A DNA stretch of 33,651 nucleotides from an uncultured Eubacteriales bacterium (GCA_900548735.1 URMC01000006.1:1-33651), one strand, 5' to 3'; positions 22,157 to 31,506 are shown, counted from the first letter of the stretch. The notes: generated by a model from the letters alone, not told the origin. Numbers and translations are program-made.

Positions 22157-24337
22157 ATGCAGGAAAGAAAGGAAAAACTCTGGTGCCTTCGGGAAGAGAC
22201 CGCGCCGGCCAGCGCCGCGATTGCGGCGCTGGCAAAGGAGACGGGGCTCTCGCCCATCGTGGTGCGGCTCTTGGTTTGCCGCGGGTTTTCCGACGCGGCG
22301 GCAATCCAACGGTTTCTTCATCTGGAGGACACTTCGTTTCACAGCCCTTTTCTGCTTCGGGATATGGAGAAAGCGGTCGCGCGGGTGCGCGCCGCTGTGG
22401 AAAACGGCGAGAAAATCGCCATTTACGGGGATTATGACGTGGACGGCGTGACCTCGGTCAGCCTGTTGTATCTTTACCTCACCGGGCTTGGTGCCGAGGT
22501 GATCTACTATATCCCCAGCCGGAGCGGGGAGGGGTACGGGCTTTCCCTTGCCGCCATGGATAAGTTGCACGAGGCGGGCGCACAGTGTATTGTGACGGTG
22601 GATACCGGCATCACCGCCAACCGCGAAGCGGAGTACGCCAAAAGTCTTGGGATGGATATGGTGATCACCGATCACCATGAATGCCGCTTGCCCCTGCCGG
22701 AAGCCGCGGCGGTTGTCAACCCTCACCGCCCGGACTGCGAATATCCTTTCAAGGAGCTGGCAGGCGTCGGCGTTGCGTTCAAATTGGTCTGCGCGATGGA
22801 GGCAAGCCGCGGCGCTGAGCGGGGGGAGAGCGAAATGGACGCCGTCCGCCGCGTCAGCGCCCGCTTTGCCGACCTTGTGGCAATCGGTACCATTGCGGAC
22901 GTGATGCCTATTGTGGACGAAAACCGGCTGATTGTGAAACTGGGGCTTTCCCTGATCACCGGCAACTGCCGCCCCGGGCTTGCGGCGCTGATCGAGGAGG
23001 CATCCCGCCCGGCGGGCGGCGGGCAAGCCACCAAAAAACGCAAAATTACCTCTACTTTTATCGGCTTCGGCATTGCGCCGCGCCTGAATGCCGCCGGGAG
23101 AATGAGTGACGCGACCCGCGCGGTGGAACTGCTTCTTTCCGACGACCGGGAGAGCGCCGCCGCACTTGCCGCGGAGCTTTGCGAGATTAACCGCCGTCGG
23201 CAGACTGAGGAAAACGCCATTGCCGAAGAGGTCTACCGCCGGATCGACCGGGATTTTGACCCGGATACCACCCGTGTGCTGGTGCTGGAGGATGACGAAT
23301 GGCGGCAGGGAATTATCGGGATTGTGGCTTCCCGCGTGACGGAGCGCTACGGGCTTCCCTCCATTCTGATTTCCTTTGACGGGGCAACCCGCGGGTTTGA
23401 CAGCCCGGACGATCAGGGCAAGGGCTCCGGGCGCAGCGTCAAGGGGCTGAACCTTGTGGAGGCGCTGGCGGACAGCGAGGATCTGTTGGTCAAATTCGGC
23501 GGGCATGAGCTGGCGGCAGGGCTGACCGTGACCCGCGGCAATCTGGATAAATTTCGGGAGAGAATCAACGCCTATGCCGCAAAGCGCCTGCCGGATGGCG
23601 GCGTGCAGGCAAGGCTTGATGCGGACCTGGAGCTGCGCCTTTCCGACGTGACGATGGAACTGGCGACCGAGCTTTCCGCGCTGGAGCCTTACGGCACCGG
23701 CAACCCCGTGCCGCAGTTTATCCTGCGTGACCTCTTGGTGGTGCATATTACGGAGCTTGGCGGTGGCAAACACCTGAAGCTTTTGGTCAGTGACGGCACC
23801 TGTATGATCTCCGCTCTGCTTTTTTCCACTCCGCTTTCCCGCTTCGGGATGCGGGAGGGGGACCTGGTGGATCTTCTTTGCACCGTAGATATCAACGAGT
23901 ATCAGAACAACCGCTCGGTGCAGCTGATCGTGCAGGACAGCAAGCCCAGCGCCGCCTATGCCGCAAAATGCGCCGCATGGGAGGAGCAGTACCGCGCCAT
24001 CCGCGCGGGGCAGGCCTTTACGGATGCCGCGCTGATCCCGGAGCGGGCGGATTTTGCCAAGGTCTATACCGTGCTCCGGCATGAATTTCGGCTGGGGCAT
24101 GACACCTTTCCGCTTTCCTCTCTGCTCACATTGGTGAATGCGGACGGAGAGCGGCGGATCCATTATGTGACGCTCTGCTACATACTGGAGGTCTTTCATG
24201 AGCTTCAGATCTGCGGGGTGGAGGAGTTCCCGGGGCGGCTGTTCCGCTTCAATATTTACTTTAATGCTTCCAGAACCAGCATTGACAAATCCCTGATTCT
24301 GAAAAAATTCAAAAGCCAGCTTCGCGCGGCAAAGTGA
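22157..24337 (+). CDS. recJ: Single-stranded-DNA exonuclease RecJ
   Basis: 5'-3' exonuclease acting in recombination and mismatch or base-excision repair. The 726-residue product has the DHH-family motifs DYDVDGVTS (92-100), VTVDTGI, TDHHE (DHH 172-174), the IADVMP segment and APRLNAAGRM. The DHHA1 domain has GGHELAAG, and an OB-fold region follows. The extra C-terminal 150 residues are of the type seen in Firmicutes RecJ. The catalytic Asp and His residues are present. The ATG at 22157 has AAAGGATC upstream. rel follows after 15 bases. Confidence 0.94.
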   Translation: MQERKEKLWCLREETAPASAAIAALAKETGLSPIVVRLLVCRGFSDAAAIQRFLHLEDTSFHSPFLLRDMEKAVARVRAAVENGEKIAIYGDYDVDGVTSVSLLYLYLTGLGAEVIYYIPSRSGEGYGLSLAAMDKLHEAGAQCIVTVDTGITANREAEYAKSLGMDMVITDHHECRLPLPEAAAVVNPHRPDCEYPFKELAGVGVAFKLVCAMEASRGAERGESEMDAVRRVSARFADLVAIGTIADVMPIVDENRLIVKLGLSLITGNCRPGLAALIEEASRPAGGGQATKKRKITSTFIGFGIAPRLNAAGRMSDATRAVELLLSDDRESAAALAAELCEINRRRQTEENAIAEEVYRRIDRDFDPDTTRVLVLEDDEWRQGIIGIVASRVTERYGLPSILISFDGATRGFDSPDDQGKGSGRSVKGLNLVEALADSEDLLVKFGGHELAAGLTVTRGNLDKFRERINAYAAKRLPDGGVQARLDADLELRLSDVTMELATELSALEPYGTGNPVPQFILRDLLVVHITELGGGKHLKLLVSDGTCMISALLFSTPLSRFGMREGDLVDLLCTVDINEYQNNRSVQLIVQDSKPSAAYAAKCAAWEEQYRAIRAGQAFTDAALIPERADFAKVYTVLRHEFRLGHDTFPLSSLLTLVNADGERRIHYVTLCYILEVFHELQICGVEEFPGRLFRFNIYFNASRTSIDKSLILKKFKSQLRAAK

Positions 24338-24352
24338 AAGGAGGATGAGACC

Positions 24353-26578
24353 ATGCCCGAAGGGATAAACGCCGATTTCAAACAGCTGTTGGACATTCTG
24401 GAATCATCCGGCAGTCACTATAATATCGAAAAAATTACCAAGGCATACGAGTACGCCTGCCAGATGCACGACGGGCAGTTTCGTCAGAGCGGGGAGCCGT
24501 ATATCACTCATCCGCTTGCCGTGGCAAAAATCGTTGCCACGCTGGGGCTGGATTCGGACTCGATCTGCGCGGCGCTCCTGCACGACACGGTGGAGGACTG
24601 CGCCGACAAAACCAGCCTGAAAGAACTGCAAAAGCGTTTCGGCGTTGACGTGGCGCTGTTGGTGGACGGGCTGACCAAAATCGTGACGCTTCAGACCGAA
24701 AATAAAGAAGAAGCGCATATCGAGACCCTGCGCAAGATGTTGCTTGCCATGTCCAAGGACATCCGGGTCATTTTTATCAAGCTCTGCGACCGACTGCACA
24801 ATATGCGCACGCTGGACGCAAAACCACCCGAAAAACAGCGGATTACCGCACTGGAAACCATGCACGTCTACGCCCCGCTTGCCCACCGGCTTGGTATGCA
24901 GCGTATCAAGCAGGAGCTGGAAAACCTCAGCCTCAAATACCTTGACCCCTATGGCTATGCCGAGGTCAAGGCGGACGTGGAGCGCCGGTATGGGGAGCAT
25001 ATGGATTTTGTAGAGCAGATCCGCACCGAAGTGGATCAGAAAATGCGGGAAAACAAGATTCATTTCACGCTGGAAGGGCGCATCAAATCGGTGTACAGCA
25101 TCTACCGCAAAATGTATACCCAAAATAAGAGCTTTGACGAGATTTATGACTTCTACGCCTTGCGGATTATCGTGGAGACCGAGTTGGAGTGCTATACCGC
25201 GCTCGGCATTATCCATGAGATGTATAAATCCATCCCCGGGCGCTTCAAGGACTATATTTCCACCCCGAAGCCGAATATGTACCGCTCGCTTCACACCACG
25301 GTGATCGGGCGCTACGGCATCCCCTTTGAGGTGCAGATCCGTACCCGTGAGATGCACCGGATTGCCGAATACGGTATTGCCGCGCACTGGAAGTATAAAT
25401 CCGGCGCGCAGAGCAAAGAGGATATGGACAAACGGCTGGAATGGGTCTCCCGCCTGATCGAAAACGAGGGCGAGACCAAGGATCCGGACGAGTTTATGAA
25501 CGCGTTCAAAACCGACGTGTTTCAGGACGAGACCTTTGTCTTCACCCCGAAAGGGGATCTGATTACCCTGCCGCAGGGCGCCACGGTGATTGACTTTGCG
25601 TATGCCATCCATTCCGCCGTCGGCAATAAGATGGTGGGCGCCAAAATCAACGGTATGATTGTGCCGATTGACCGCGTGCCGCAAAACGGCGAGATTGTGG
25701 AGATTCTCACCAGCGGAAGCAGTAAAGGCCCCTCCCGCGACTGGCTGAATATCGTCACCACTTCGGAGGCGCGCAATAAAATCCGCCAGTGGTTCAAAAA
25801 AGAAAAACGCTCCGACAATATCGCGGTCGGTAAGTCGGCGATTGAGTTGGAGTTCAAGAAATACGGCAGACCCTCCACCGAGGCACAGCGCACCGAGATT
25901 GTCACTGCGCTTGCCCAACGCGTGGGCTTTGCCAGTGCGGACGACCTGTATAATACCATCGGCTACGGTGGGATTTCGGTCAGTAAGATTGCCCTGCGTC
26001 TGCGGGAGGAGTTTGACAAAGTCATCCGCCCGGAGAGCGCGGAACCTGCCGTGATACCCACGGAGGCAGACCAGATCCGCGTGGCGCAAAAGCCGCGCAA
26101 ACTGCGGCAGGACAGCGGCATTGTGGTGGACGGCGAGTACGGCTGTCAGGTCAAATTTGCCAAGTGCTGTAACCCTTTGCCCGGCGACCGCGTGATCGGC
26201 TTTATCACCAAGGGCTTTGGCATTTCCATCCATAAGGTGGACTGCCCGAACGTGGAGACCGGCATGAAAAAGCCGGAGTATCGGGACAGATGGGTAGAGG
26301 CGCATTGGGACATGGCAGGCAAAGCCAGCAGTGCGGGCGTTTATGAAGCGCACGTGCAGATTTTTGCCTATTCAAGCCTGACGATTCTTGCAGACATTAC
26401 CATGGCGCTGGCGGATATGAAAGTCCTGCTGTTGCAGATCAATACCCAGAAAAAGAGCGACGGGCAAATTATCATCAATCTGAAAATCAGTTGTAAAAAC
26501 GTGGATCATTACCACTCCATCGTGTCGCGCCTGAAGAGCCTCAATGACGTGATTGACGTCACGCGGGGGTACACATGA
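24353..26578 (+). CDS. rel: Bifunctional (p)ppGpp synthetase/hydrolase Rel
   Basis: The stringent-response enzyme, which makes and degrades (p)ppGpp and works at the ribosome. The product has 741 residues, usual length. The HD hydrolase domain is intact (H53, HD 77-78, ED 81-82). The synthetase domain follows (GRIKSVYSIYRKM, then FDEIYDFYALRIIV, then NMYRSLHTTV), then a TGS domain (FTPKGDLITLPQGATVIDFAYAIHS), the helical and zinc-finger-like region (KFAKCCNPLPGD) and a C-terminal ACT domain. Both activities are therefore expected. GAAAGGAGG precedes the ATG. The stop overlaps dtd by ATGA; rel-dtd adjacency is common in Firmicutes. Confidence 0.96.
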   Translation: MPEGINADFKQLLDILESSGSHYNIEKITKAYEYACQMHDGQFRQSGEPYITHPLAVAKIVATLGLDSDSICAALLHDTVEDCADKTSLKELQKRFGVDVALLVDGLTKIVTLQTENKEEAHIETLRKMLLAMSKDIRVIFIKLCDRLHNMRTLDAKPPEKQRITALETMHVYAPLAHRLGMQRIKQELENLSLKYLDPYGYAEVKADVERRYGEHMDFVEQIRTEVDQKMRENKIHFTLEGRIKSVYSIYRKMYTQNKSFDEIYDFYALRIIVETELECYTALGIIHEMYKSIPGRFKDYISTPKPNMYRSLHTTVIGRYGIPFEVQIRTREMHRIAEYGIAAHWKYKSGAQSKEDMDKRLEWVSRLIENEGETKDPDEFMNAFKTDVFQDETFVFTPKGDLITLPQGATVIDFAYAIHSAVGNKMVGAKINGMIVPIDRVPQNGEIVEILTSGSSKGPSRDWLNIVTTSEARNKIRQWFKKEKRSDNIAVGKSAIELEFKKYGRPSTEAQRTEIVTALAQRVGFASADDLYNTIGYGGISVSKIALRLREEFDKVIRPESAEPAVIPTEADQIRVAQKPRKLRQDSGIVVDGEYGCQVKFAKCCNPLPGDRVIGFITKGFGISIHKVDCPNVETGMKKPEYRDRWVEAHWDMAGKASSAGVYEAHVQIFAYSSLTILADITMALADMKVLLLQINTQKKSDGQIIINLKISCKNVDHYHSIVSRLKSLNDVIDVTRGYT

Positions 26579-27045
26579 CGGCGGTATTACAGCGGGTAGA
26601 CCGCGCGGCGTGCACCGTGGAGGGGGAAGTGACCGGTAAGACCGGCAAGGGGCTTCTAATCCTTCTCTGCGTGGCGGCAGGGGATACCGAAGCGGATGCC
26701 GCGGCGCTTGCCGCCAAGGTCGCACGGTGCCGCATTTTCTGCGATGAAAGCGGCAAAATGCAGCGCTCGGTTCTCGATATTTCCGGCGGGGCGCTGGTGA
26801 TCTCCAATTTCACCCTGCTTGCCGACTATGCGCACGGCAACCGCCCCTCCTATTTCGGCGCGGCGGCGCCCGGCACGGCAGAGGAACTGTACCGCCTTTT
26901 CGTGGCGGCGCTGGAGCGGGAGGGCGTGCCTACGGCAACCGGGCGTTTTGGCGCGGATATGCGCCTTTCCATTGAAGCAAACGGACCCGTAACCATTGTG
27001 ATGGAGAGCGCAAAACTGAAAAAAACAAAGGAGAACAGCAAATGA
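26575..27045 (+). CDS. dtd: D-aminoacyl-tRNA deacylase
   Basis: Proofreading enzyme that removes D-amino acids (and glycine from tRNA-Ala) from mischarged tRNA. The product has 156 residues, close to the family norm. The two active-site motifs are present: SNFTL in place of the usual SQFTL, and NGPVT with the cis Gly-Pro pair. The N-terminus AVLQRVDRAACTVEGE is typical. The Gln to Asn change in the first motif is mild but worth noting. The gene is coupled to rel on the left and hemZ on the right by ATGA overlaps. Confidence 0.93.
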   Translation: MTAVLQRVDRAACTVEGEVTGKTGKGLLILLCVAAGDTEADAAALAAKVARCRIFCDESGKMQRSVLDISGGALVISNFTLLADYAHGNRPSYFGAAAPGTAEELYRLFVAALEREGVPTATGRFGADMRLSIEANGPVTIVMESAKLKKTKENSK

Positions 27046-28535
27046 AACTGCACATTGAAGGCGATATCAACGAATATTATGTGCAGACGCTGTGCATGAT
27101 TTTTTACCCCGGTGAAAAATTCACCGAGGAGCCGACCGAAGGGGAGCCGGAGCTGACCCTCGCGCTCACGGAGCGTGACGGCGGTTTTTTCGCCGCGGCG
27201 CGCCTTTCGCAAAACGGAAAAGAGACCACCGCCGAGAAGTTTCTCCCGGCAAGAGAGGATATGACGAGAGATCGCCTGAAAAAACTGGCGGTCGGCTTTG
27301 CCGTGCTCGGCGCGGCGGGGGAAATGCTGCGCTATCACCCCTCCTGGGGGATGCTGACCGGCGTGCGCCCCTCCAAGGTCGCGACCGAGCTTCTCCAAAA
27401 GGGGCTACCCCGCAATAAGGTGCGGCGCCGGCTGACGGCGGATTATCTGGTCATCCCCAAAAAAGCAACGCTGGCGACCGACGTCGCCATCCGGGAGCAG
27501 CAGATTATCGGCACGCCGTCCCCCCGCGATTGCAGTATCTATATTTCCATCCCGTTCTGCCCGTCGCGGTGCTCTTACTGCTCGTTTGTCTCCTATACCT
27601 CCAAAAGCCTGCTTTCCCTCATTCCGGATTATCTCACCCGGCTGATGGAGGAGGTGCGGGGGAAGTTTGCCGTGGCAAAGGAGCTGGGGCTTCGTGTCCG
27701 CACGGTCTATATCGGGGGCGGCACCCCTACGATCCTCACGGAGGATCAGTTGCGCGCCCTGCTTTCCCTGATTGCGGAGTGCACCGATGTGTCGGCGCTG
27801 GAGGAGTTCACGCTGGAGTCCGGCAGACCCGACACCATCACCGCCGGCAAAATGGCGGCGGCAAAGGAGTACGGCGTGACCCGCGTGTGCGTAAACCCGC
27901 AAAGTCTTTGCGATGAGGTACTGCGCGGCGTGGGGCGGATGCACACGGCGGACGATTTCTTCCGCGCGTATTCTATCGCACGGGAGTCCGGCATAGAGTG
28001 TATCAATACCGATCTGATCGTGGGGCTTCCCGGAGACTGCTTCAAAACCTTCTCCGATACCTTTGACAAAATCCTTTCCCTGGGGCCGGAAAATATCACC
28101 GTGCATACCTTCTGCGTCAAGCGCGCGGCGGGGATCCTGAGAGAGGGCAAGCGCCCGTATAACCTGCGCGGCGGGGATGCCGGAAAGTGCGTGGATTACT
28201 CCCAACTCCGCGCCACCGCTACCGGGTACATCCCTTACTATATGTACCGCCAGAAAAACATGGTGGGCAACTTTGAAAACGTGGGCTTTTGCAAAGAGGG
28301 CACCGAGGGGTATTACAATATTTATATGATGGAAGAGGTGCACTCCATTTTTGCCGCCGGCGCCGGTGCCGTGACCAAACTGGTGGAATACCACCCGGAC
28401 GAGACCGGCAAAAAAACCGTGATCCGGCGCCTGTTCAATCATAAATACCCGTATGAATACTTAGGCGATAACGCCGCAGTGGAAGGGATCCGCGAGATCA
28501 GAGAATTTTACCGGGAACGGGGCATCGGCAACTGA
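27042..28535 (+). CDS. hemZ: HemZ-type coproporphyrinogen dehydrogenase-like radical SAM protein
   Basis: A 497-residue oxygen-independent coproporphyrinogen III oxidase-like protein. The radical SAM motif is CPSRCSYC (C173, C177, C180), with YIGGGTPT near 225. An N-terminal domain of about 160 residues, containing TGVRPSKV, marks the HemZ branch rather than HemN or HemW. Whether HemZ makes haem precursors in anaerobes without a full haem pathway is unclear; other radical SAM roles are possible. Its place after rel and dtd is a common clostridial arrangement. The start overlaps dtd by ATGA. Confidence 0.9.
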   Translation: MKLHIEGDINEYYVQTLCMIFYPGEKFTEEPTEGEPELTLALTERDGGFFAAARLSQNGKETTAEKFLPAREDMTRDRLKKLAVGFAVLGAAGEMLRYHPSWGMLTGVRPSKVATELLQKGLPRNKVRRRLTADYLVIPKKATLATDVAIREQQIIGTPSPRDCSIYISIPFCPSRCSYCSFVSYTSKSLLSLIPDYLTRLMEEVRGKFAVAKELGLRVRTVYIGGGTPTILTEDQLRALLSLIAECTDVSALEEFTLESGRPDTITAGKMAAAKEYGVTRVCVNPQSLCDEVLRGVGRMHTADDFFRAYSIARESGIECINTDLIVGLPGDCFKTFSDTFDKILSLGPENITVHTFCVKRAAGILREGKRPYNLRGGDAGKCVDYSQLRATATGYIPYYMYRQKNMVGNFENVGFCKEGTEGYYNIYMMEEVHSIFAAGAGAVTKLVEYHPDETGKKTVIRRLFNHKYPYEYLGDNAAVEGIREIREFYRERGIGN

Positions 28536-28567
28536 GCCGCCGCGGGGGCGCCCGCGCGTGCCCCTAG

Positions 28568-28576
28568 CCTGACAGG
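28568..28576 (+). promoter_or_regulatory. Palindromic CCTGACAGG site before the flippase gene
   Basis: AGCCTG-A-CAGGCT (28566-28578) is a perfect odd palindrome a few bases before the ribosome binding site. It shares its 9-base core with the nrdR and recJ leaders. Role unknown. Confidence 0.3.
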
Positions 28577-28594
28577 CTGAATGGAGGGAATTTT

Positions 28595-30247
28595 TTGCCC
28601 ATGCGGAATCCTCAACCGAAAACCGGCAAAAAGCGGTTTCTGACCGGCGTATTGCTGTTGTTTTCGGCAACGTTTCTTGCAAAACTGATCGGGCTTTTCT
28701 ACAAAGTTCCTCTTATCCGCATTGTCGGCGTAGAGGGCATGGCGTATTTTCTTGCCGCGTATCACATCTATTCATTGCTGTTCGTGCTCTCTGCCACGGG
28801 GCTTCCCAATGCGCTCAGCCTTTTGGTGGCAAGGGCAGAAGCGCGTGGCGCGCCCGCGGCGGCGCGCCGGTGCTTCCGCGTGGCGGCGGCGCTGTTTATA
28901 CTGCTTGGCACCATGGGCACCGCGGTGCTGATTTTCTTTGCTACGCCGCTGGCAGAGCGGCTTTCCATGCGGGAGTCCGCCGCTGCGATTATGGCGGTTG
29001 CCCCGTCCCTGTTTCTTGCCGGCTGGATCGGCGCGGTACGGGGGTATTTTCAGGGCAGGCATAATATGATGCCGACCGCGGTTTCCGAGGTGTTGGAGGC
29101 GGTCGGAAAGCTCGCATTCGGGCTTTTCTTCTCTTTGCTGGCGGCAAAGGGCGGTGCCGAGCCGCCGATGTTGGCGGCGGCGGCAATTCTCGGTATTACC
29201 GCGGGGATGTGCCTTTCCGCCCTGTTTTTGCTGGTTTGGTACCTCGCCGACCAACTGCGCCGATGGGGAGAGCAGGGTGCGGGGGACGTTACCCTTCGGC
29301 AACAGCGGATTCTGCCGCGCCTTATGCGGCTGGCACTGCCGATGACGCTCAGCGCTTCGGTGATGAGCCTTGTCAGCCTCGTGGACACCGCGTTGATTTC
29401 CGGCAGGCTTCAGGCGGCGGGCTTTGCCCCGTCTGTGGCAAACTCACTGTACAGCGCCTACGGCAATCTTGCCGTGCCGTTGTATAATCTGGTGCCATCG
29501 CTTCTCTCGCCCCTGTCACTGGCTCTGATGCCGATGCTTGGCACCGCTCTTGCCAAACGGGATGAAGAGGGCGCGGCAGGCTTGTTGATTTCCGGCGTCC
29601 GGCTGACGGCGCTGATCTCGCTCCCGGCGGCACTGGGGCTTTCGGCTTTTGCCACGCCGATCCTTTCGATGATTTATCGGGGGGAAAGTGATGCGGTGGC
29701 AGTGGCGGCGCCGCTTCTTTCTCTGCTTGCTGTGGCGGTGGTGCCCGCCTGCTTTATCGCGCTTTCCGGCGCGGCGCTTCAGGCGATGGGGCACCCCGGT
29801 GTTCCGGTTGCCGCGATGGGTGCGGGGGCGCTTGCCAAGCTGATGGCGGAGTTCTTTTTACTGACCGTTCCGGCTGTCGGCATTTATGCCGCGCCCGTCA
29901 GCACGCTTCTTTGCAACGTGGTGGTGCTTGGCGTACAGCTGGCGGTGCTTTGCCGGGTTTTCCCGTTCCGGGTGTCGCCGGCAAGGGATCTCTTTCGCCC
30001 GCTCCTCGCCGCACTTTTCAGTGTGGGTGCGGGGCTGTGCCTTTATGCCGGGGCGGCGCGCCTGCTTTCTTCCGTACCTCGGCTTCTGCTCGCCCTGCCG
30101 TTTACCGTTTGCCTTTATGTGTTTCTTTCCCTTCGCTTCGGTGCCCTCACGAGAGAGGATCTCGGCGCGGTGCCGTTTGGTGAAAAAATCTGCCCGGCGC
30201 TGGAAAAACTGCGCCTGTTTCCAAGACCTGCACAAAATAAGGAGTAA
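28595..30247 (+). CDS. YabM/SpoVB-like MOP-superfamily lipid or polysaccharide flippase
   Basis: A polytopic membrane protein of 550 residues with about 14 hydrophobic helices, starting with FLTGVLLLFSATFLAKLIGLFYKVPLI, the usual opening of the polysaccharide biosynthesis / SpoVB / MurJ-like exporters. It probably flips a lipid-linked wall or spore-cortex precursor. Position before mazG matches yabM-yabN in Bacillus. The start is a choice: TTG at 28595 is seven bases from GGAGG, whereas the ATG at 28601 is 13 bases away. I keep the TTG; the difference is two residues. mazG follows after two bases. Confidence 0.88.
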   Translation: MPMRNPQPKTGKKRFLTGVLLLFSATFLAKLIGLFYKVPLIRIVGVEGMAYFLAAYHIYSLLFVLSATGLPNALSLLVARAEARGAPAAARRCFRVAAALFILLGTMGTAVLIFFATPLAERLSMRESAAAIMAVAPSLFLAGWIGAVRGYFQGRHNMMPTAVSEVLEAVGKLAFGLFFSLLAAKGGAEPPMLAAAAILGITAGMCLSALFLLVWYLADQLRRWGEQGAGDVTLRQQRILPRLMRLALPMTLSASVMSLVSLVDTALISGRLQAAGFAPSVANSLYSAYGNLAVPLYNLVPSLLSPLSLALMPMLGTALAKRDEEGAAGLLISGVRLTALISLPAALGLSAFATPILSMIYRGESDAVAVAAPLLSLLAVAVVPACFIALSGAALQAMGHPGVPVAAMGAGALAKLMAEFFLLTVPAVGIYAAPVSTLLCNVVVLGVQLAVLCRVFPFRVSPARDLFRPLLAALFSVGAGLCLYAGAARLLSSVPRLLLALPFTVCLYVFLSLRFGALTREDLGAVPFGEKICPALEKLRLFPRPAQNKE

Positions 30248-30249
30248 AA

Positions 30250-31065
30250 ATGAACCGAGATGAAAAAATGCGGGAAATCCTGCAAAAAAAGGAATATCAT
30301 ATTGACGATCTGGTTACGATAGTAGAAATCCTACGCGCGCCGGGCGGTTGCCCGTGGGACAGAGAACAGACCCACAAATCCATGCGCAACGGGTTGATTG
30401 AGGAAACCTATGAGGTGGTGGAAGCCATCGATAATGACGACCCGAAACTGATGCGCGAGGAGCTGGGCGACGTGCTGTTGCAACTGGTGATGCACGCGGA
30501 ACTGGCAAAGGAGGATGGGCAGTTTACTTTTGACGACGTGGCAAACGACATCTGCCGCAAAATGATTCTGCGCCACCCGCACGTATTCGGCGAAGTCAAA
30601 GCGGACACGGTAGACGCCGTGCTTTCCAACTGGGAGGCGATCAAAAGCGAGGAAAAACACCGGGAAACGCTGACCTCCAAACTCCGTGCTATCCCGCCCC
30701 AGCTACCGGCGCTGATGCGGGCGACCAAGGTCGGAAAAAAGGCAAAAATGTTTGACTTTCCGGATGCCGGTTCCGTATTTGAAAAGCTGAATGAGGAACT
30801 GGCGGAGGTCAGGGACGCTGTGGCGGAAAACGACCCCGCACACATTGAGGAGGAGATCGGCGACCTTCTGCTGACCGTGACCTCGCTTGCCCGCAAAACG
30901 GGCACGGACCCGGAGCAGGCGCTTGCCAAAGCAACAGGTAAATTTATCGACCGTTTTGAGGTAATGGAGGGGGAAGCGACCGCCCGCGGGCAGTCACTTT
31001 CCGCACTTTCCGCCGAAGAGTTGGAAAATCTGTGGCAAACCGCAAAAAAATCGCATAAAACCTGA
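30250..31065 (+). CDS. mazG: Nucleoside triphosphate pyrophosphohydrolase MazG
   Basis: Hydrolyses (d)NTPs to monophosphates, cleaning the nucleotide pool. The 271-residue product has two MazG domains. The first carries GGCPWDREQTH, E52/E55 and E71/D74. The second (about 175-250) carries NEELAEV and EEEIGDLL. Bacillus YabN in the same position has an extra N-terminal tetrapyrrole-methylase domain; here that domain is missing and the protein has the E. coli MazG architecture. AAGGAG precedes the ATG. HU downstream has its own promoter. Confidence 0.94.
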   Translation: MNRDEKMREILQKKEYHIDDLVTIVEILRAPGGCPWDREQTHKSMRNGLIEETYEVVEAIDNDDPKLMREELGDVLLQLVMHAELAKEDGQFTFDDVANDICRKMILRHPHVFGEVKADTVDAVLSNWEAIKSEEKHRETLTSKLRAIPPQLPALMRATKVGKKAKMFDFPDAGSVFEKLNEELAEVRDAVAENDPAHIEEEIGDLLLTVTSLARKTGTDPEQALAKATGKFIDRFEVMEGEATARGQSLSALSAEELENLWQTAKKSHKT

Positions 31066-31094
31066 AAAATCCCCTGCTTTTTTCCAAAACACTA

Positions 31095-31123
31095 TTGCAA
31101 TTTTGTAAAATATGTGCTAAAAT
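31095..31123 (+). promoter_or_regulatory. Promoter of the HU gene
   Basis: TTGCAA (31095-31100), a 17-base spacer, then TAAAAT (31118-31123) with a TG one base upstream. Confidence 0.8.
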
Positions 31124-31181
31124 AATCCCAGTGGCGGGTCTCCGCCTCAAGATGCTCAATAAATTGAAAGGATGTATGACC

Positions 31182-31451
31182 ATGAACAAAGCAGAACTCA
31201 TTGATGCTATCGCAGCGAAAGGTCTCACCAAAAAAGACGCGGAGATCGCTCTGAACGCGACTCTTGACGCACTGAAGGACGCTCTCAAAGCGGGCGACAA
31301 AGTACAGCTGGCAGGATTTGGCACTTTTGCTGTGAAAGAGAGAGCCGCAAGAGAGGGTATCAACCCCAGAACCGGCGAGAAGATCAAAATTGCCGCTACC
31401 AAGGTTCCCACGTTTACCGCGGGCAAGAACCTGAAGGATTCCGTGCAATAA
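31182..31451 (+). CDS. hup: HU family DNA-binding protein
   Basis: Histone-like protein of 89 residues: MNKAELIDAIAAKGLTKKDA, the GFGTF turn (about 45-49) and the DNA-contacting arm around INPRTGEKIKI, ending in VPTFTAGKNLKD. It bends and compacts DNA as a dimer. The frame is open from 31095, but that includes the promoter. AAAGGA is nine bases before the ATG at 31182, while the ATG at 31176 is only three bases from it. It is transcribed alone, with a strong terminator. Location between mazG and rqcP is frequent in Clostridia. Confidence 0.96.
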   Translation: MNKAELIDAIAAKGLTKKDAEIALNATLDALKDALKAGDKVQLAGFGTFAVKERAAREGINPRTGEKIKIAATKVPTFTAGKNLKDSVQ

Positions 31452-31458
31452 AATCAAG

Positions 31459-31493
31459 AAGGGGTCGCGGGTTTTCCCGCGACCCCTTGTTTT
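31459..31493 (+). terminator. Terminator of HU
   Basis: AAGGGGTCGCGGG and CCCGCGACCCCTT around TTTT, followed by GTTTTT. Confidence 0.92.
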
Positions 31494-31506
31494 TGTACCT
31501 CATTTT

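Noticed and set aside
22151..24199. 682-codon open frame on the minus strand opposite recJ
   Set aside because: It lies entirely under a well-supported recJ. It is rich in His, Gln, Arg and Gly as expected from the complement of GC-rich codons, and has no ribosome binding site or family resemblance.
24404..26353. 649-codon minus-strand frame opposite rel
   Set aside because: Same reason: it is the mirror of a highly conserved gene, with biased composition and no promoter or terminator of its own.
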